Shown: piece after piece, positions 24,765-36,951 of the stretch
Numbering within the stretch: the first letter of the stretch is position 1
Layout of the letters: the number at the start of each line of letters is the position of its first letter
DNA from: Liolophura sinensis
Lineage: Eukaryota > Mollusca > Polyplacophora > Chitonida > Chitonidae
Reading direction: 5' to 3'
DNA: 64,000 nt
Assembly (NCBI RefSeq): GCF_032854445.1
Contig: NC_088302.1
Location: 2,782,023-2,846,022, forward strand
The notes under the pieces: generated by a model
Database searches by the model: none
The model's input: only the letters and a program-made list of their open reading frames with translations
Told to the model about the DNA's origin: nothing
Translations under genes and position numbers: made by a program

Positions 24765-27522
24765 GGTGGGATTTAGCTGTTTTCGATGAAGGTGAAGACT
24801 GAGCAAACCTTTGATCGTTCTTCTTCCAGAGGCTTGTTTTTTGTCTTCCTCGTGCGTTCGGTTGTCATTGACATAATCGCCAACTTAACATCTTCGAGTT
24901 ACTGACAGCTGGCGGGAAATGCCGACCAATCACATTTGGACAGGTCCATTCTAAGTGTAACTGGGGGGTGACACTTGATTGCCGCAGGAATATCGAAGCA
25001 TAGAAATCTACTTTTCTCAACATATTTTAATTCGACTTGGATATATATACATTCTACCTGTTTTCCTCGGATTTTTTTCAGTCATTCATATACCTATAAT
25101 GTTGTCAAATGTTTTACTGAAACAATAATTGTGAATCTTTCTCTTCCATATACACATATAGGACTACATAAATATATAGGTGTCGCACTCAGTGTGAGTT
25201 TAGCATAGCTTGAGACAACGGATTGCATGAAGACAACCGTTTGCACGCTCTTACGGACTAAGATTTTCTTCTTAACACATATAATACGTGCTATGTAGAG
25301 GGATTGTTTCTAATGTTTAAGATTTAAGTAATTACTCCTTGCATGTAAGCGTATATTAGTGTCACCTATATAGGCCTTGTGTATCATGTACATAAGCTAA
25401 TGTTGGCTTTGAACACTGGGATATGTGATATGGGATATGGGATATGGGTTTCCTGCACAGCTTACTGTTCACACCGTTACGTCATTAATAAGTACCTCAG
25501 CCAATGGCATTTTTGTATGGCAACTTGTTTTACCAGTCGATGGACAAACAAGCCTGGCGGAGACAAAGTCTGGTGACCACTTGTCAAGAAGTTATTGGTG
25601 CGCATGTACAGAGACTGGAGATGATGCGAGAGCAGTGTCACGGCACGACATAAACCGCATAGACAACTGATGATCCTCAGTAATGTACATTTAATGGCAC
25701 GTTACTCACTGATTTGCGCTGCGTGATATGAATTTCACCACCAAACACGGAAACCATTAAGCCATTAAGCCATTCATGAGTGATACCCCAACCACCTCTG
25801 TTTGACTGAGTTGAAACATATAGTGGCCATTAGAAATAAAGTTTGTTCATGTAGGGGCTTCCACCCCCCACCAACGTCTCCACCCACAGTTGCCTGTTAA
25901 ATGGTTAAAGTTAAATGGAGTCCTTCGCCTACTTCATATCAAGCAGATTTGGGACACCCTGCTTCATGTAATTTGCGACGGCGTGCAATAGTATCCTTTC
26001 AAAATATCAATGTGTTGCCATGTGTGGTCCAAAGAGTTTTGTGCCCTTTTTGTGTCAAATTTTGATTGCATTTCCCAATTAGGTCTGTATGTTAGGATTT
26101 TTTATATATATGGCTTTGCTTTTGAGGTAAGTTTGTGTATATTGCCCATTGTATGCCCTTAGCAGCCCAGGGCCTCTGCCCAGTTATACACAATACACAA
26201 ATTTACCTCAAATATGACTGCCGTAGCAATCCATCTATATGGTTTAATAGATTGGCTACTTTGTAGATACACCTGGGTATCAAAGACTAGGATATAAACC
26301 CACCACTCCCGCATGAAAGCGTGTAAAATGACATCCATGTACCATGGTGACGTATACATGTATGTCTTTACTGTACATGTTGCTATGGACGTCACGTGGG
26401 GAGCATGTTGCGACTGGAGCAGTTTCATGAGAGCTAATCACACGGATATGTTTGTTTATGTAATTATAGGCCTACTCTCCGTAGTGCAGCTCCATATATA
26501 AGGGGAACGAAAATCACTCAACACAATTTTTCTGACAGTATCTTACAGGAGTACAGTATAGGCCTACCATTTTTATTTTTCCGTTTTATGTTCAGAAAGG
26601 AGCGGGAAATGATGAACGGTAGAAACCGTATATATGTCTAGGCTTGGGAAGTATAATAATTTCTGTCGACTGCTTATAGACATATAAACCATTACACTAT
26701 GACTTCAAACATATCCCAGTGTGCAGTCATACCTGTTTATTCGTTGCATTCAAATTTTGTACATTAAACATTAAAGCTGTTGTCTTGATTAATTCGTGTC
26801 AATTTGGACACGGTCCGGGCCGCCAAGGATCACATCTGAAACATCTCAGCTATGGGTAGCCATAGACACATACTGTGCCACTAACCACTTGTGGTTCTAA
26901 ACACCAAGAATGTGTACTGCTGCCCATCTAGGCAGATGAATCTGTGTCAGTACAAAGCTGTGGACTCCATGCTTGGAAGAAACTCTGTGGTGCCCGGTGA
27001 TCTGTATACGGCTTGAAACCATGCATTCACTTCGTGTGTCACGTGTATGTGTGCTTGTGGTTTATGGACATTTTGAGATTAAGTCGTGTAATACACATAT
27101 AGTCATTCAGTATATATGTCCGAAATCTAAAAGCAGAGCACGAATACATCAGAAACTTATGTCGTCCCATCTAGATTGTTACATGACCTCATGCGTGGTA
27201 GTGGTGGAGTGCCATGTACACATATTCGGTAATTCTGTGCATTAATTACAGGTAATCTGTATTACTAACCATACAGTTAATGCTATATGCAGTCATGGCA
27301 TAATTAAGGCTTGAGTCGGATGTAAATCCATGATACACGTGTAAACACGAGGAATAATCAAATAGGGCACTTTACAATGCCAATATGTAAGCTGCATATA
27401 ACCAGAAAAAACATGTTTTATCATACAGTTCAGAATGCATGTTGTGGGACCGACGCACGCACGCACATGCATGTATTTTCATACCCTTGAAATATACAGG
27501 AATATGATTATGATGGTTGTAG
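24765..27522. other. Upstream region of the zinc-ribbon gene and intergenic DNA
   Basis: No gene or element recognised apart from a short gatatgg triplication near 25420 and the CCAAT-like site at 24926. The open frames here are short and without family resemblance. Confidence 0.4.
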
Positions 27523-28412
27523 GGCATTATCTCAGGAGCACAGTTTCTCAGTACGTCACTATCCCACGCCTTTATCCCAAGGGGACAATTTCCCAGTGGG
27601 TCACTATCCCAGGGCCATTATCCCAGGAAGACAGTTTTCCAGTTGGCCACTATCCCAAGGCCATTATCCCAGGAGGAAAATTTTGCTGTAGGTCACAACC
27701 CCAATGCCATTATCCCAAGAAGACAGTTTCCCAGGAGGACATTATCCCAGGAGGACAGTTTCCCAGTAAGTCACTATCTCACGGCCATTATCCCAGGTGG
27801 ACAATTTCCTAGTATGTCACTATCCCAGGGCCTTTACCCCAGGAGGGCAATTTCCCAGTACGTCACTATCCCAGGGCCATTATCCCAGGAGGGCAATTTC
27901 CCAGTACGTCGCTATCCCAAGGCCATTATCTCAGTAGGACATAATCTCAGGAGGACATTACCCCAGGAATACAGTTTCGTGGTAGGTCACTATCACATAG
28001 CCATTATCCCAGTAGGACATAATCCCAAGAGGGCATCATCCCAGGAAGACAGTTTCCGGAAGGTCACTAACCCAAGGCCATTATCCCAGTAACACATAAT
28101 CTCAGGAGGACATTATCCCAGTACGTCACTATCCCAAGGTCATTATCCCAGTAGGACAATTTCCCAGTACGTCACTATCCCAGCGCCATTATCCTCGGAA
28201 GACAGTTTTCCAGTTGGTCACTATCCCAAGGTCATTATCCCAGGAGGACAATTTCGCAGTAGGTCACAACCTCAAGGCCATTATCCCAGGAGGACAGCTT
28301 CCCAGTACGTCATTATACCAACGCCATTATCCCAATAGGACACAATCCCAGTAGGACATTATCTCAGAAGGACAATTTCCCAGTGGGACATAAGCTCAGG
28401 GGGTCAGTACCC
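27523..28412. repeat. ~46-bp minisatellite
   Basis: About 19 diverged units built from ccattatcccaggaggaca and atttcccagtacgtcactat. The tacgtcac motif (a CRE half-site) recurs in many units. Confidence 0.9.
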
Positions 28413-28804
28413 CAGTCCTGTGTTTTAACAAATGTACATGTATGAAGCTGTCCTTCTGGAATAATGATCTACACCCGTATAAACGGATAAAAGAACAAGA
28501 ATAAGACATAGTTTTCTTCATAGCAAATGTATTAATAATACATTGTATATGACTTAACCCTGGACAAAAACAAACATGTCCCAAGCCTATTATATACACT
28601 TACATGAGACATTGATGTGATCAAATACCATTTATTCATAGTTTACTACATCTGGATGCTTACAGCCCCATAGATTTGAAAACAAAAAGTTGACGCCAAA
28701 TGCGGTGTCAATGAAAGGTTTGATCAATAAACATTAAGTCGATTTTCAGTTAACAGTTTACACATCGAAAGGATCAAACCTATCTTGGCCAACTTCCCCA
28801 TTAT

Positions 28805-30750
28805 TGAAGGAATGATTGCTAATGATGTTTATCGCTATTCACTCCAATGAAGGAGTAACTGGCGATGATGCTTAGCACAATACAATCCAATGAAGGAGTG
28901 ACTGGTGATGGTGTTTGGGGCAACACATTCCACTGAAGTGGCAACTGGCCAAGTTTGGTGCAATACACTCCAATCACTGGTGATGGTGTTTAGCACAATA
29001 CACTCCAATGAAGTTGTGACTGGTGGTGGTGTTTAGTGCAATACACTCCAGTGAAGGAGTAACTGGTGATGGTGTTTAACACAATACAATCCAATGAAGG
29101 AGTGGCTGATGATGGTGTTTGGTGCAATAGACTCCAATATAGGTGTGACTGTTGGTGGTGTTTGGTGCAATAGACTCCCATGGAGGAGTAACTGGTGATG
29201 ATGCTTAGCACAATACAATCCAATGAAGGAGTGACTTGTGGTGGTGTTTGGTGCAATAGACTCCAATGAAGGAGTGACTGGTGATGGTGTTTACTGCAAT
29301 ACACTCCACTGAAGTTGTGACTGGTGATGGTGTTTAGCACAATACAATCCAATGAAGGAGAGACTTGTGGTGGTGTTTGGTGCAATACAATCCAATGAAG
29401 GAGTGACTGGTGATGGTGTTTACTGCAATACACTCCACTGAAGTTGTGACTGGTGATGGTGTTTAGCACAATACAATCCAATGAAGGAGAGACTTGTGGT
29501 GGTGTTTGGTGCAAAACCAAACAATGAGTGACTTGTGGTGGTGTTTGGTGCAATACAAAGCAATGAAGGAGTGACTTGTGGTGGTGTTTGGTGCAATACA
29601 AAGCAATGAAGGAGTGACTGGTGATGGTGTTGAGCACAATACAATCCAATGAAGGAGTGACTGGTGATGATGTTTAGTACAATACAAAGCAATGAAGGAG
29701 TGACTTGTGGTGGTGTTTGGTGCAATACAAAGCAATGAAGGAGTGACTGGTGATGGTGTTGAGCACAATACAATCCAATGAAGGAGTGACTGGTGATGAT
29801 GTTTAGTACAATACAAAGCAATGAAGGAGTGACTTGTGGTGGTGTTTGGTGCAATACAAAGCAATGAAGGAGTGACTGGTGATGGTCTTTGGCACAATAC
29901 AATCCAAAGACGGAATGACTGTTGGTGGTGTTTGGTACAATAGACTCCAGTGGAGGAGTAACTGGTGATGATGCTTAGCACAATACAATCCAATAAAGGA
30001 GTGACTTGTGGTGGTGTTTGGTGCAATAGACTCCAATGAAGTTGTGACTGGTGATGGTGTTAAGCCCAATACAATCCAATGAAGGAGTGACTTGTGGTGG
30101 TGTTTGGTGCAATGGACTCCAATGAAGGAGTGACTGGTGATGGTGTTTAGCACAATACAATCCATTGAAGGAGTGACTGGTGATGGTGTTGAGCACAATA
30201 CAATCCAATGAAGGAGTGACTGGTGATGATGTTTAGTACAATACAATCCAATGAAGGAGTGACTTGTAGTGGTGTTTGGTGCAATACAATCCAATGAAGG
30301 AGTAACTGGTGATGATGTTCGGTGCAATACAAAGCAATGAAGGAGAGACTGGTGATGATGTTCCGCACAATACACTCCAATGAAAGAGTGACTGGTGATG
30401 ATGTTAAGCGAAATACCCTCTTATGAATGATTAGCTCGTCATGATGTTTGGCGCAAGACACTCCACTAAAGGAATGATGAGTGATGATGTTTAGTGCCAT
30501 ACACTCCACTGAAGTAGTGACTAGTGATGATGCTTGGCGTCATACAGCCCAAGGAAGGCATGACTGGTGATGATGTTTGGCGCAACACACTCCACTGACG
30601 GACTGACTGGTGATAATGTTTGACACAACACACCCCAATGAAGGAGTGGCTGGTGGTGATGTTTAGCCCAAGACACTCCAATGAACGAATGGCTGCTGAT
30701 GATATTTAACGCCGTACTGTCCAATGCAGGAATGATCAGGGATGATGTCT
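28805..30750. repeat. 43-bp minisatellite, ~45 copies
   Basis: The unit combines ccaatgaaggagtgactggt with gatggtgtttagcacaatac. The reverse strand of the consensus has no stop in any frame, which produces several overlapping long open frames. No start context or splice sites support coding. Confidence 0.95.
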
Positions 30751-31311
30751 CAGTGGTTTATTTTGTTCATTTTATGATGTAAGGGCCAGAAATATAGGAG
30801 ACATAGTCTAATGCTCAATTTAAACTATACATAAAACAATACCGTGACAATGAAGCAATAAAGTTCATCGCAAATCCACAGATACAAAAAGGTATATACA
30901 TATATATTAAAATTGCCATCTGTTAGAACGATATACATTTATTATTGTATTAGTATTCATTCACAATTAAGCCCCGTGGGCTCAAGCATATTCTCAAGTA
31001 TGTCATTTAACAGTCTATTATGAAGAAGTATTAAAATATAAAGTCTGATTTCATCATAATTCTTGACGATCGTCCATTAAAATTTACAGGCTAATTGTTG
31101 TTCATTGGTATATAGAGAGAAGCGAATCTAAAATTATGCAGTCTTTATGAAATTACAGATATATACTGAATTTAAGCCCTTAAGTCTTTGGAGACAAATT
31201 AAACGACAAATTGCTTTATAGTCACCATTTAAACACCTGTTATGTCATTTTGGCTTTGATCAGTTATAAGCTGCTCTCAGCAAATCCATCTTGGTCAATA
31301 TTTAGGCGTAG

Positions 31312-31495
31312 TGTTATGAGGGAAACTTGGTCAATGTTATGAGGGAAACTTGGTCAATGTTATGAGGGAAACTTGGTCAATGTTATTAGGGAAACTTGGT
31401 CAATGTTATGAGGGAAACTTGGTAAATGTTATGAGGGAAACTTGGTGTTATGACCGAAAGTTGGTGAATGCTATGAACAAAACTGGTTGAAGGGA
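31312..31495. repeat. 23-bp tandem repeat
   Basis: Six to eight copies of gttatgagggaaacttggtc plus aat, the last ones degenerate. It lies in the likely 3' UTR or downstream region of the SUEL receptor gene. Confidence 0.9.
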
Positions 31496-31772
31496 ATTCA
31501 TCTGCAGAGGAAACGGTTACAACATAGATCCGTGTAGGATAGCAAGCATACGGCATCACCCTGTGTTCATCTATGTAGGCTTACATTGGCTGTAATGTTT
31601 CCATATTCCTGCCACACGACCTTGGGCCCTTCAACACGGTACAATTTTCATGTGTTTATGGCACTTAATTCAAACTGTTCTTTTCTTGGAAAAGAAATAT
31701 GGTACACTGTTACCGAACCCTTACCATAATAGCTTTATCAAGTGTCCATGAGTCATGCCCGCGGTTAAGTTC

Positions 31773-32775
31773 TCACGTTTTAGGAACGTCTGCTGACTGA
31801 TACATGTCGTCCTCAACCATCACAAATGAAGTTGGTATGGAATCCCCATCGGGAGGTGCACGGACGCCGTTGGTGTTTTCTGTGAAGGTCACTTCCCGTG
31901 GACTTCGGGGAGCGTCCTCGTCCGACCACCCAGTAAACTCATCATAATCGGGGTCAGAGTTGCTTCCCTTAGAAAGAAATTCGCCTGGAGGTGTAGGTGT
32001 GTTTGCTGTTAGTGGTGGGGTTGGTCTTGATATTGACGTCGCGTCATCGTCATGGCTGTCTGGGGCCTGGGTGATTTTCACAACTGGGATCTCTCCACGG
32101 GAGGAAAGGGTTTCCTCTACTTCTTGTTCACTTTCCTCAGTGACCTGTGTGTCTTCTCTACCGCTTGGAGTCATCGTCTCAATCTGACCTAATTCAGGTT
32201 TGTCGAGAGACGTTGAGTTACCGCCTGTGTTTCCATCGTCACTCTCTGTTTCTTGGTCAGGATTTTCTATTTTCGTTTCTTTCTCGCTCTTGGAGTTACT
32301 GGTATCTTCGCTCGTCTCATCATCCCGGTTCTCTTCGCCGTCCCCCAAATCTCTGCCATCGGTAGTTTGCGTGACGTTAGAAGACAGACTTTCGTCTGGA
32401 GAGTCCGAATCTTGACTCCTTCTCGCTAACTCCAAGACTACATTATCCAGCGTTCCCTCAAACGCACTCTCGTAGCTCACCGGAGAGAGCTGGCGCTCAA
32501 ACGCCACTTTTAAATTAGTTTCCTGATTCGGCACGTGTATACTCGTTGGCCGGGAGCCGTCGGACTGATCACCATCCAAATCGATGGCGTCCGTAAGACT
32601 GGTGTTCAAGAGGTGTCTGTCAGGTGCTGCTTGGTAGGTCTGACCGAATCTGCTTCCTGATGTGACGTCACCGGGAAATGCAGTCACATCAACCTCGTTC
32701 TGAAGGCCGTCATGTGCTTCCACATCACCCTTCTGGGACTTAACCAACAAGGGTCTCTCTCTCTTTCTGCGCTTC
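31773..32775 (-). CDS. SUEL receptor exon 8: cytoplasmic tail
   Basis: 1003-bp last exon after a ttacacag acceptor. It begins KRRKRERPLLVKSQKG and ends MYQSADVPKT. A single-exon reading with an in-frame start at 32855 would include intron sequence and is not preferred. Confidence 0.85.
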
Positions 32776-35700
32776 CTGTGTAAAAGAAATTTAAACACAA
32801 TTTGGAAGATGACTAGAACTTCTATTACACTGTATACACGTTTATGACAAGACAACGCTGCTCACCATCTATTTATGTGGTAAAATCACCAGAGCCCCAA
32901 CTCCTCTAATATACAACTTCTGTCTTAATGTAGCCCAGTCAGTCAGCAAGAGCTTTCATCAATCTGACAGAATATAGCATAGTCTTAGCCGAGAGGTATT
33001 TTACCTGAGGACCTTAGCGATGAGAACAGCTGTGCACACGAGGATTAGAACAACCGCTAATACGGCAACTGCAAAAGAGCAAACATGAAAAAAAAATTCA
33101 GTAAACCACAAGTATGGAAAAACAATTCCTAAAAATCGGCTGACCCTTGTAGGGGCACTTAACTAATATGCATTCATCCATTAATTCTAACACAGTATTA
33201 CTATAGGTCAATTTGCTTACAACTTTATATTTACTGAGGAAAATTATTGATCAGTATACGTAAATTAAGTTCTCACCTACAACTATGACCACTTCATCTT
33301 GCGCACCTTCATCTGAGTTGGTTTGGTCGTCATCAGCGATCCCTCTGCCTATTAAATAACGAGAAGCCTTTAGTTAGCCAACGTTCTGTCCAGAGCTGTT
33401 TCCACTCTAAGTTTGCACTCTAACCACAAAAAAGTTATGAAGTGAAATGCTATGACGCGGATCCAAGCTGAATGGGCTATAGTTTTCCTGCAATACCTGA
33501 GCAGTTCAGTCACCAGCTTGCCCACAAAACGCCATCTCAGAGGCAGGAAAGTACCATATAGACTACGCAGTTTAGGTGTAAATTTCTTTTGTCAAGAAGG
33601 ATTCTCCGGTAAGATGGGATCCAGAACTTTATTCCACAATAAAAAGCACAAGGTGATAGAGCAATGCAGATCACCAAACGGTTTTCAGCAGCAGCCCGAG
33701 ACCAGAGATAAACCTCCACACTACCAAGGTGTATCATTGGGAAGATGTTTTCCCTCAGAACATCAGGTGATATTTAGCTGTACATTGAGAACAGAGAAAA
33801 ACCTGCACACTACCGACATGGATCATTGGCAAGTTGCTTTACCCCAAACCACCAGGTGGTCTTTAGCAGTACACCAGAGAGAATCCTCCACACCACCGAC
33901 ATGTATCATTGGGAAGTTGTTTTACCTAAAACCACCAGGTGGTCTTGAGCAGTACACTGAGAGCAGAGAGTATCCTTCACACTACCGACGTGTATCATTG
34001 GGAAGTTGTTTCACCTAAAACCACCAGGTGGTCTTGAGCAGAACACTGAGACCAGAGAGAATTCCTCACAGTTGGCGTATATCATTGGGTAGTTGTTTTA
34101 CCTAAAACCACCAGGTGGTCTTGAGCAGTACACTGAGACCGGAGAGTATCCTCCACACTACCGACGTGTATCAATGGGAAGTTGTTTCACCTAAAACCAC
34201 CAGGTGGTCTTGAGCAGAACACTGAGACCAGAGAGAATTCCTCACAGTTGGCGTATATCATTGGGTAGTTGTTTTACCTCAAACCACCAGGTGGTCTTGA
34301 GCAGTACACTGAGACCGGAGAGTATCCTCCACACTACCGACGTGTATCAATGGGAAGTTGTTTAACATCAAACCACCAGGTGGTCTTGAGCAGTACACTG
34401 AGACCAGAGAGAATTCCTCACAGTTGGCGTATATCAATGGGTAGTTGTTTTACCTCAAACCACCAGGTGGTTTTGAGCAGTACACTGAGAGCAGAAATAA
34501 TCCTCCACGCAACTGACATGTATTACTGAGGGGTTATTTTAGCTCAGATCTGGGGAAAACCTCCATATCACTGACTAAAATGACTGGGAAACGAACACGC
34601 TAACATTAACATAACGAGTTAACATTGACAATAGGTGTATAGGATTCAGTATATATCTCATTTAAGATATTCTATAAGACTTTAGGACAAAGTGAGACAA
34701 AGTGAGTATTAAAACTGAAGTATAGCTGTTATATATTTCCTCATCCCAGAAAGTGTGTGAAATTACACTGGTGAAGCCACAGTTATAGCATTCATTTAAT
34801 GAATGTATAACTTTATTTTTATGTCTATTTCGTGTTTAATTGATTTCATTTAAAATGCTGTTCTATTTCGGCTTTTCAGCTGAGCTTTCACATGCGCCTT
34901 TATGTATATCCCTTCTCTTGTTGTCTAAGCACTTACGATACACCCAGCCAGTATCATAGAACAACAGATGCCACTGTCTGAAAACTTCCGGAAGGAGGCA
35001 ATCCACATACAATCCCCGGCTTGCATGAACATATATGTTTATATGTTCCCGGCTTTTATATGTATACCTACCCCCGTTATACACTGCTGTGTACGTAGAA
35101 ACTGTTTAAACATACTTCATTGTTTACTGAGGGTTTTAGCAGCTGTTTTATTTAACCCTAGGACTGTGTCCCCCTTTCACGGTTGCTCATGCACATTTTT
35201 CTTGACGATGCTGATTCCGGGCATCAAAATAAATATTATAAAGAATCAAAAACAAAACGAACAAAAATCTGTTTGGATGGGATATAAATGAAATCCCGTT
35301 GCACGCACATTGGTAGAAGTGGCCTAGTCTTGCAAAATATCAGTGCAAAAAATATACCGAATCAAAAACGTCCTATCGAACCTGGTCAAATGCACCGCAC
35401 CCCGCTAAGTAAAATCCCTCATTCCATGAATCATCTCCCACCCGCCATTATCCGCATATTAATATATACAAATGGTTAACATGCATCGATTACCTTTATC
35501 TTGGTTAGTGACGTTTTGCTCTATTAGCGCCGTGCCGTTGTGGGTGTCGTTATCAGTGTCATCAATCACACTAGTCACATTTTCGTCTATCAGCGTCGTC
35601 CTATTGCGAGTGTCATCTACAGTGTCTACAATGACAAGTATGAAATGGGTTTAAGAATTTCAGTTAATCTATTTTAGACTGAAGTTTCCATAAATTCACA

Positions 35701-36920
35701 GAATTAATATCTGCAAGTTCAATTCTTCAACTCCATAATTATACGATACAAGTGAAATATTTTACTATCTACATTGATGGGTAACAAAGTCCTCTGCCTT
35801 TGCTTAGAACATAACGTGTCTTTACAACTTGAACATACCCACATGTAATACCTCAACATCTTATTTCGTTCTCCCTCAGTATAAAGTGGCTGTTTAAGCG
35901 GCAAAATCAAGAATTTATAGTTCATCATTTGCCACCGAAATATTTTGTTGTTAGCCGACATAAAAAAGCAGCGCTTACACACGACATAATTGTATATGAG
36001 AGACCTCCGTGGCTGAGGTGGTCAGCACGCCAGCCCGGCGCAATGACCCAGGAACCTCTCACCAGTGCGGTCGCTCTGAGTTCAAATTCAGTTTATAATT
36101 GTATACGTTATGCTTCAAACAAAGACAGTACGTGAACAACAGGAATGGCTGAATGAAAATATATTCCACGCACTTTGTCGAAATGACCTTTCAAGTCCAT
36201 CTCAAGGAGACTCATGATTTCATGAATATGGACACGGGGTATAGGTTATGGGAGGAGGCTTACCTGTCTGTCCGTACTGAGCTGTCTGGCTGAAGGTACA
36301 TGTCATTGTATTGGTGGGCGTGCTCGAAATCACTTTTTCGCTGCAATTGTTTGCTTCTGGAAGGGAATATAATTCAGTCGTATAGAGGAGTGTATAAGTC
36401 TGAAAAAACGAACGACACATTTTGTCACGATATTTCATTCATCAGATGAAGGCAAAATAAACTGGAATAAAAGTGGAAGAGACGGCTTCAAGGGAACGCG
36501 GCACATTAGAAATATATCCAAAAACTAATTTGGAAAGTTCTGAGCATTTATATTACACGCAAATGTCGTATGTGAGTCGTGGACCTTCGATATTCCCCTT
36601 ACTTAGCTTTGCTGACGGAGATTAAACAGCCTATATTTGTCACTTTTAATTCAATACAGTGCTTCTTACCGGCATTACGGGGCCTCCGTGGCTCAGTCGG
36701 TTAAAGCGCTAGCGCAGCGTAATGACCCAGGAGTCTCTCACCAATGCGGTCGCTGTGAGTTCAAGTCCAGCTCATGCTGGCGGCCGTACGTGAGAAGGTC
36801 TTCCAGCAACCTGCGGATGGTCGTGGGTTTCCCCCGGGCTCTGCACGGTTTCCACCCACCATAATCCTGGCCGCCGTCGTATAAGTGAAATATTCTTGAG
36901 TACGGCGTAAAACACCAATC

Positions 36921-36951
<31 letters not shown>

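Noticed and set aside
24765..24806. Upstream start of the zinc-ribbon exon
   Set aside because: The in-frame codon there is TTG, and the ATG at 24764 has a strong context.
28990..30724. Several open frames of 120-219 codons on the minus strand
   Set aside because: All lie within the 43-bp minisatellite and repeat the same short peptide in three phases; no start context, splice sites or family resemblance.
32776..32855. N-terminal extension of the cytoplasmic-tail exon (frame starting at 32855)
   Set aside because: It crosses a clear acceptor at 32776 and the first residues are intron; the spliced model gives a membrane segment in phase.
33452..34018. 188-codon plus-strand frame
   Set aside because: Runs into the 89-bp array and is opposite to the SUEL receptor gene; the repetitive peptide follows the unit.
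36679..36780. Possible tRNA genes at SINE heads
   Set aside because: A and B boxes are present but the cloverleaf is not kept and the sequence continues into a SINE core and poly(A).
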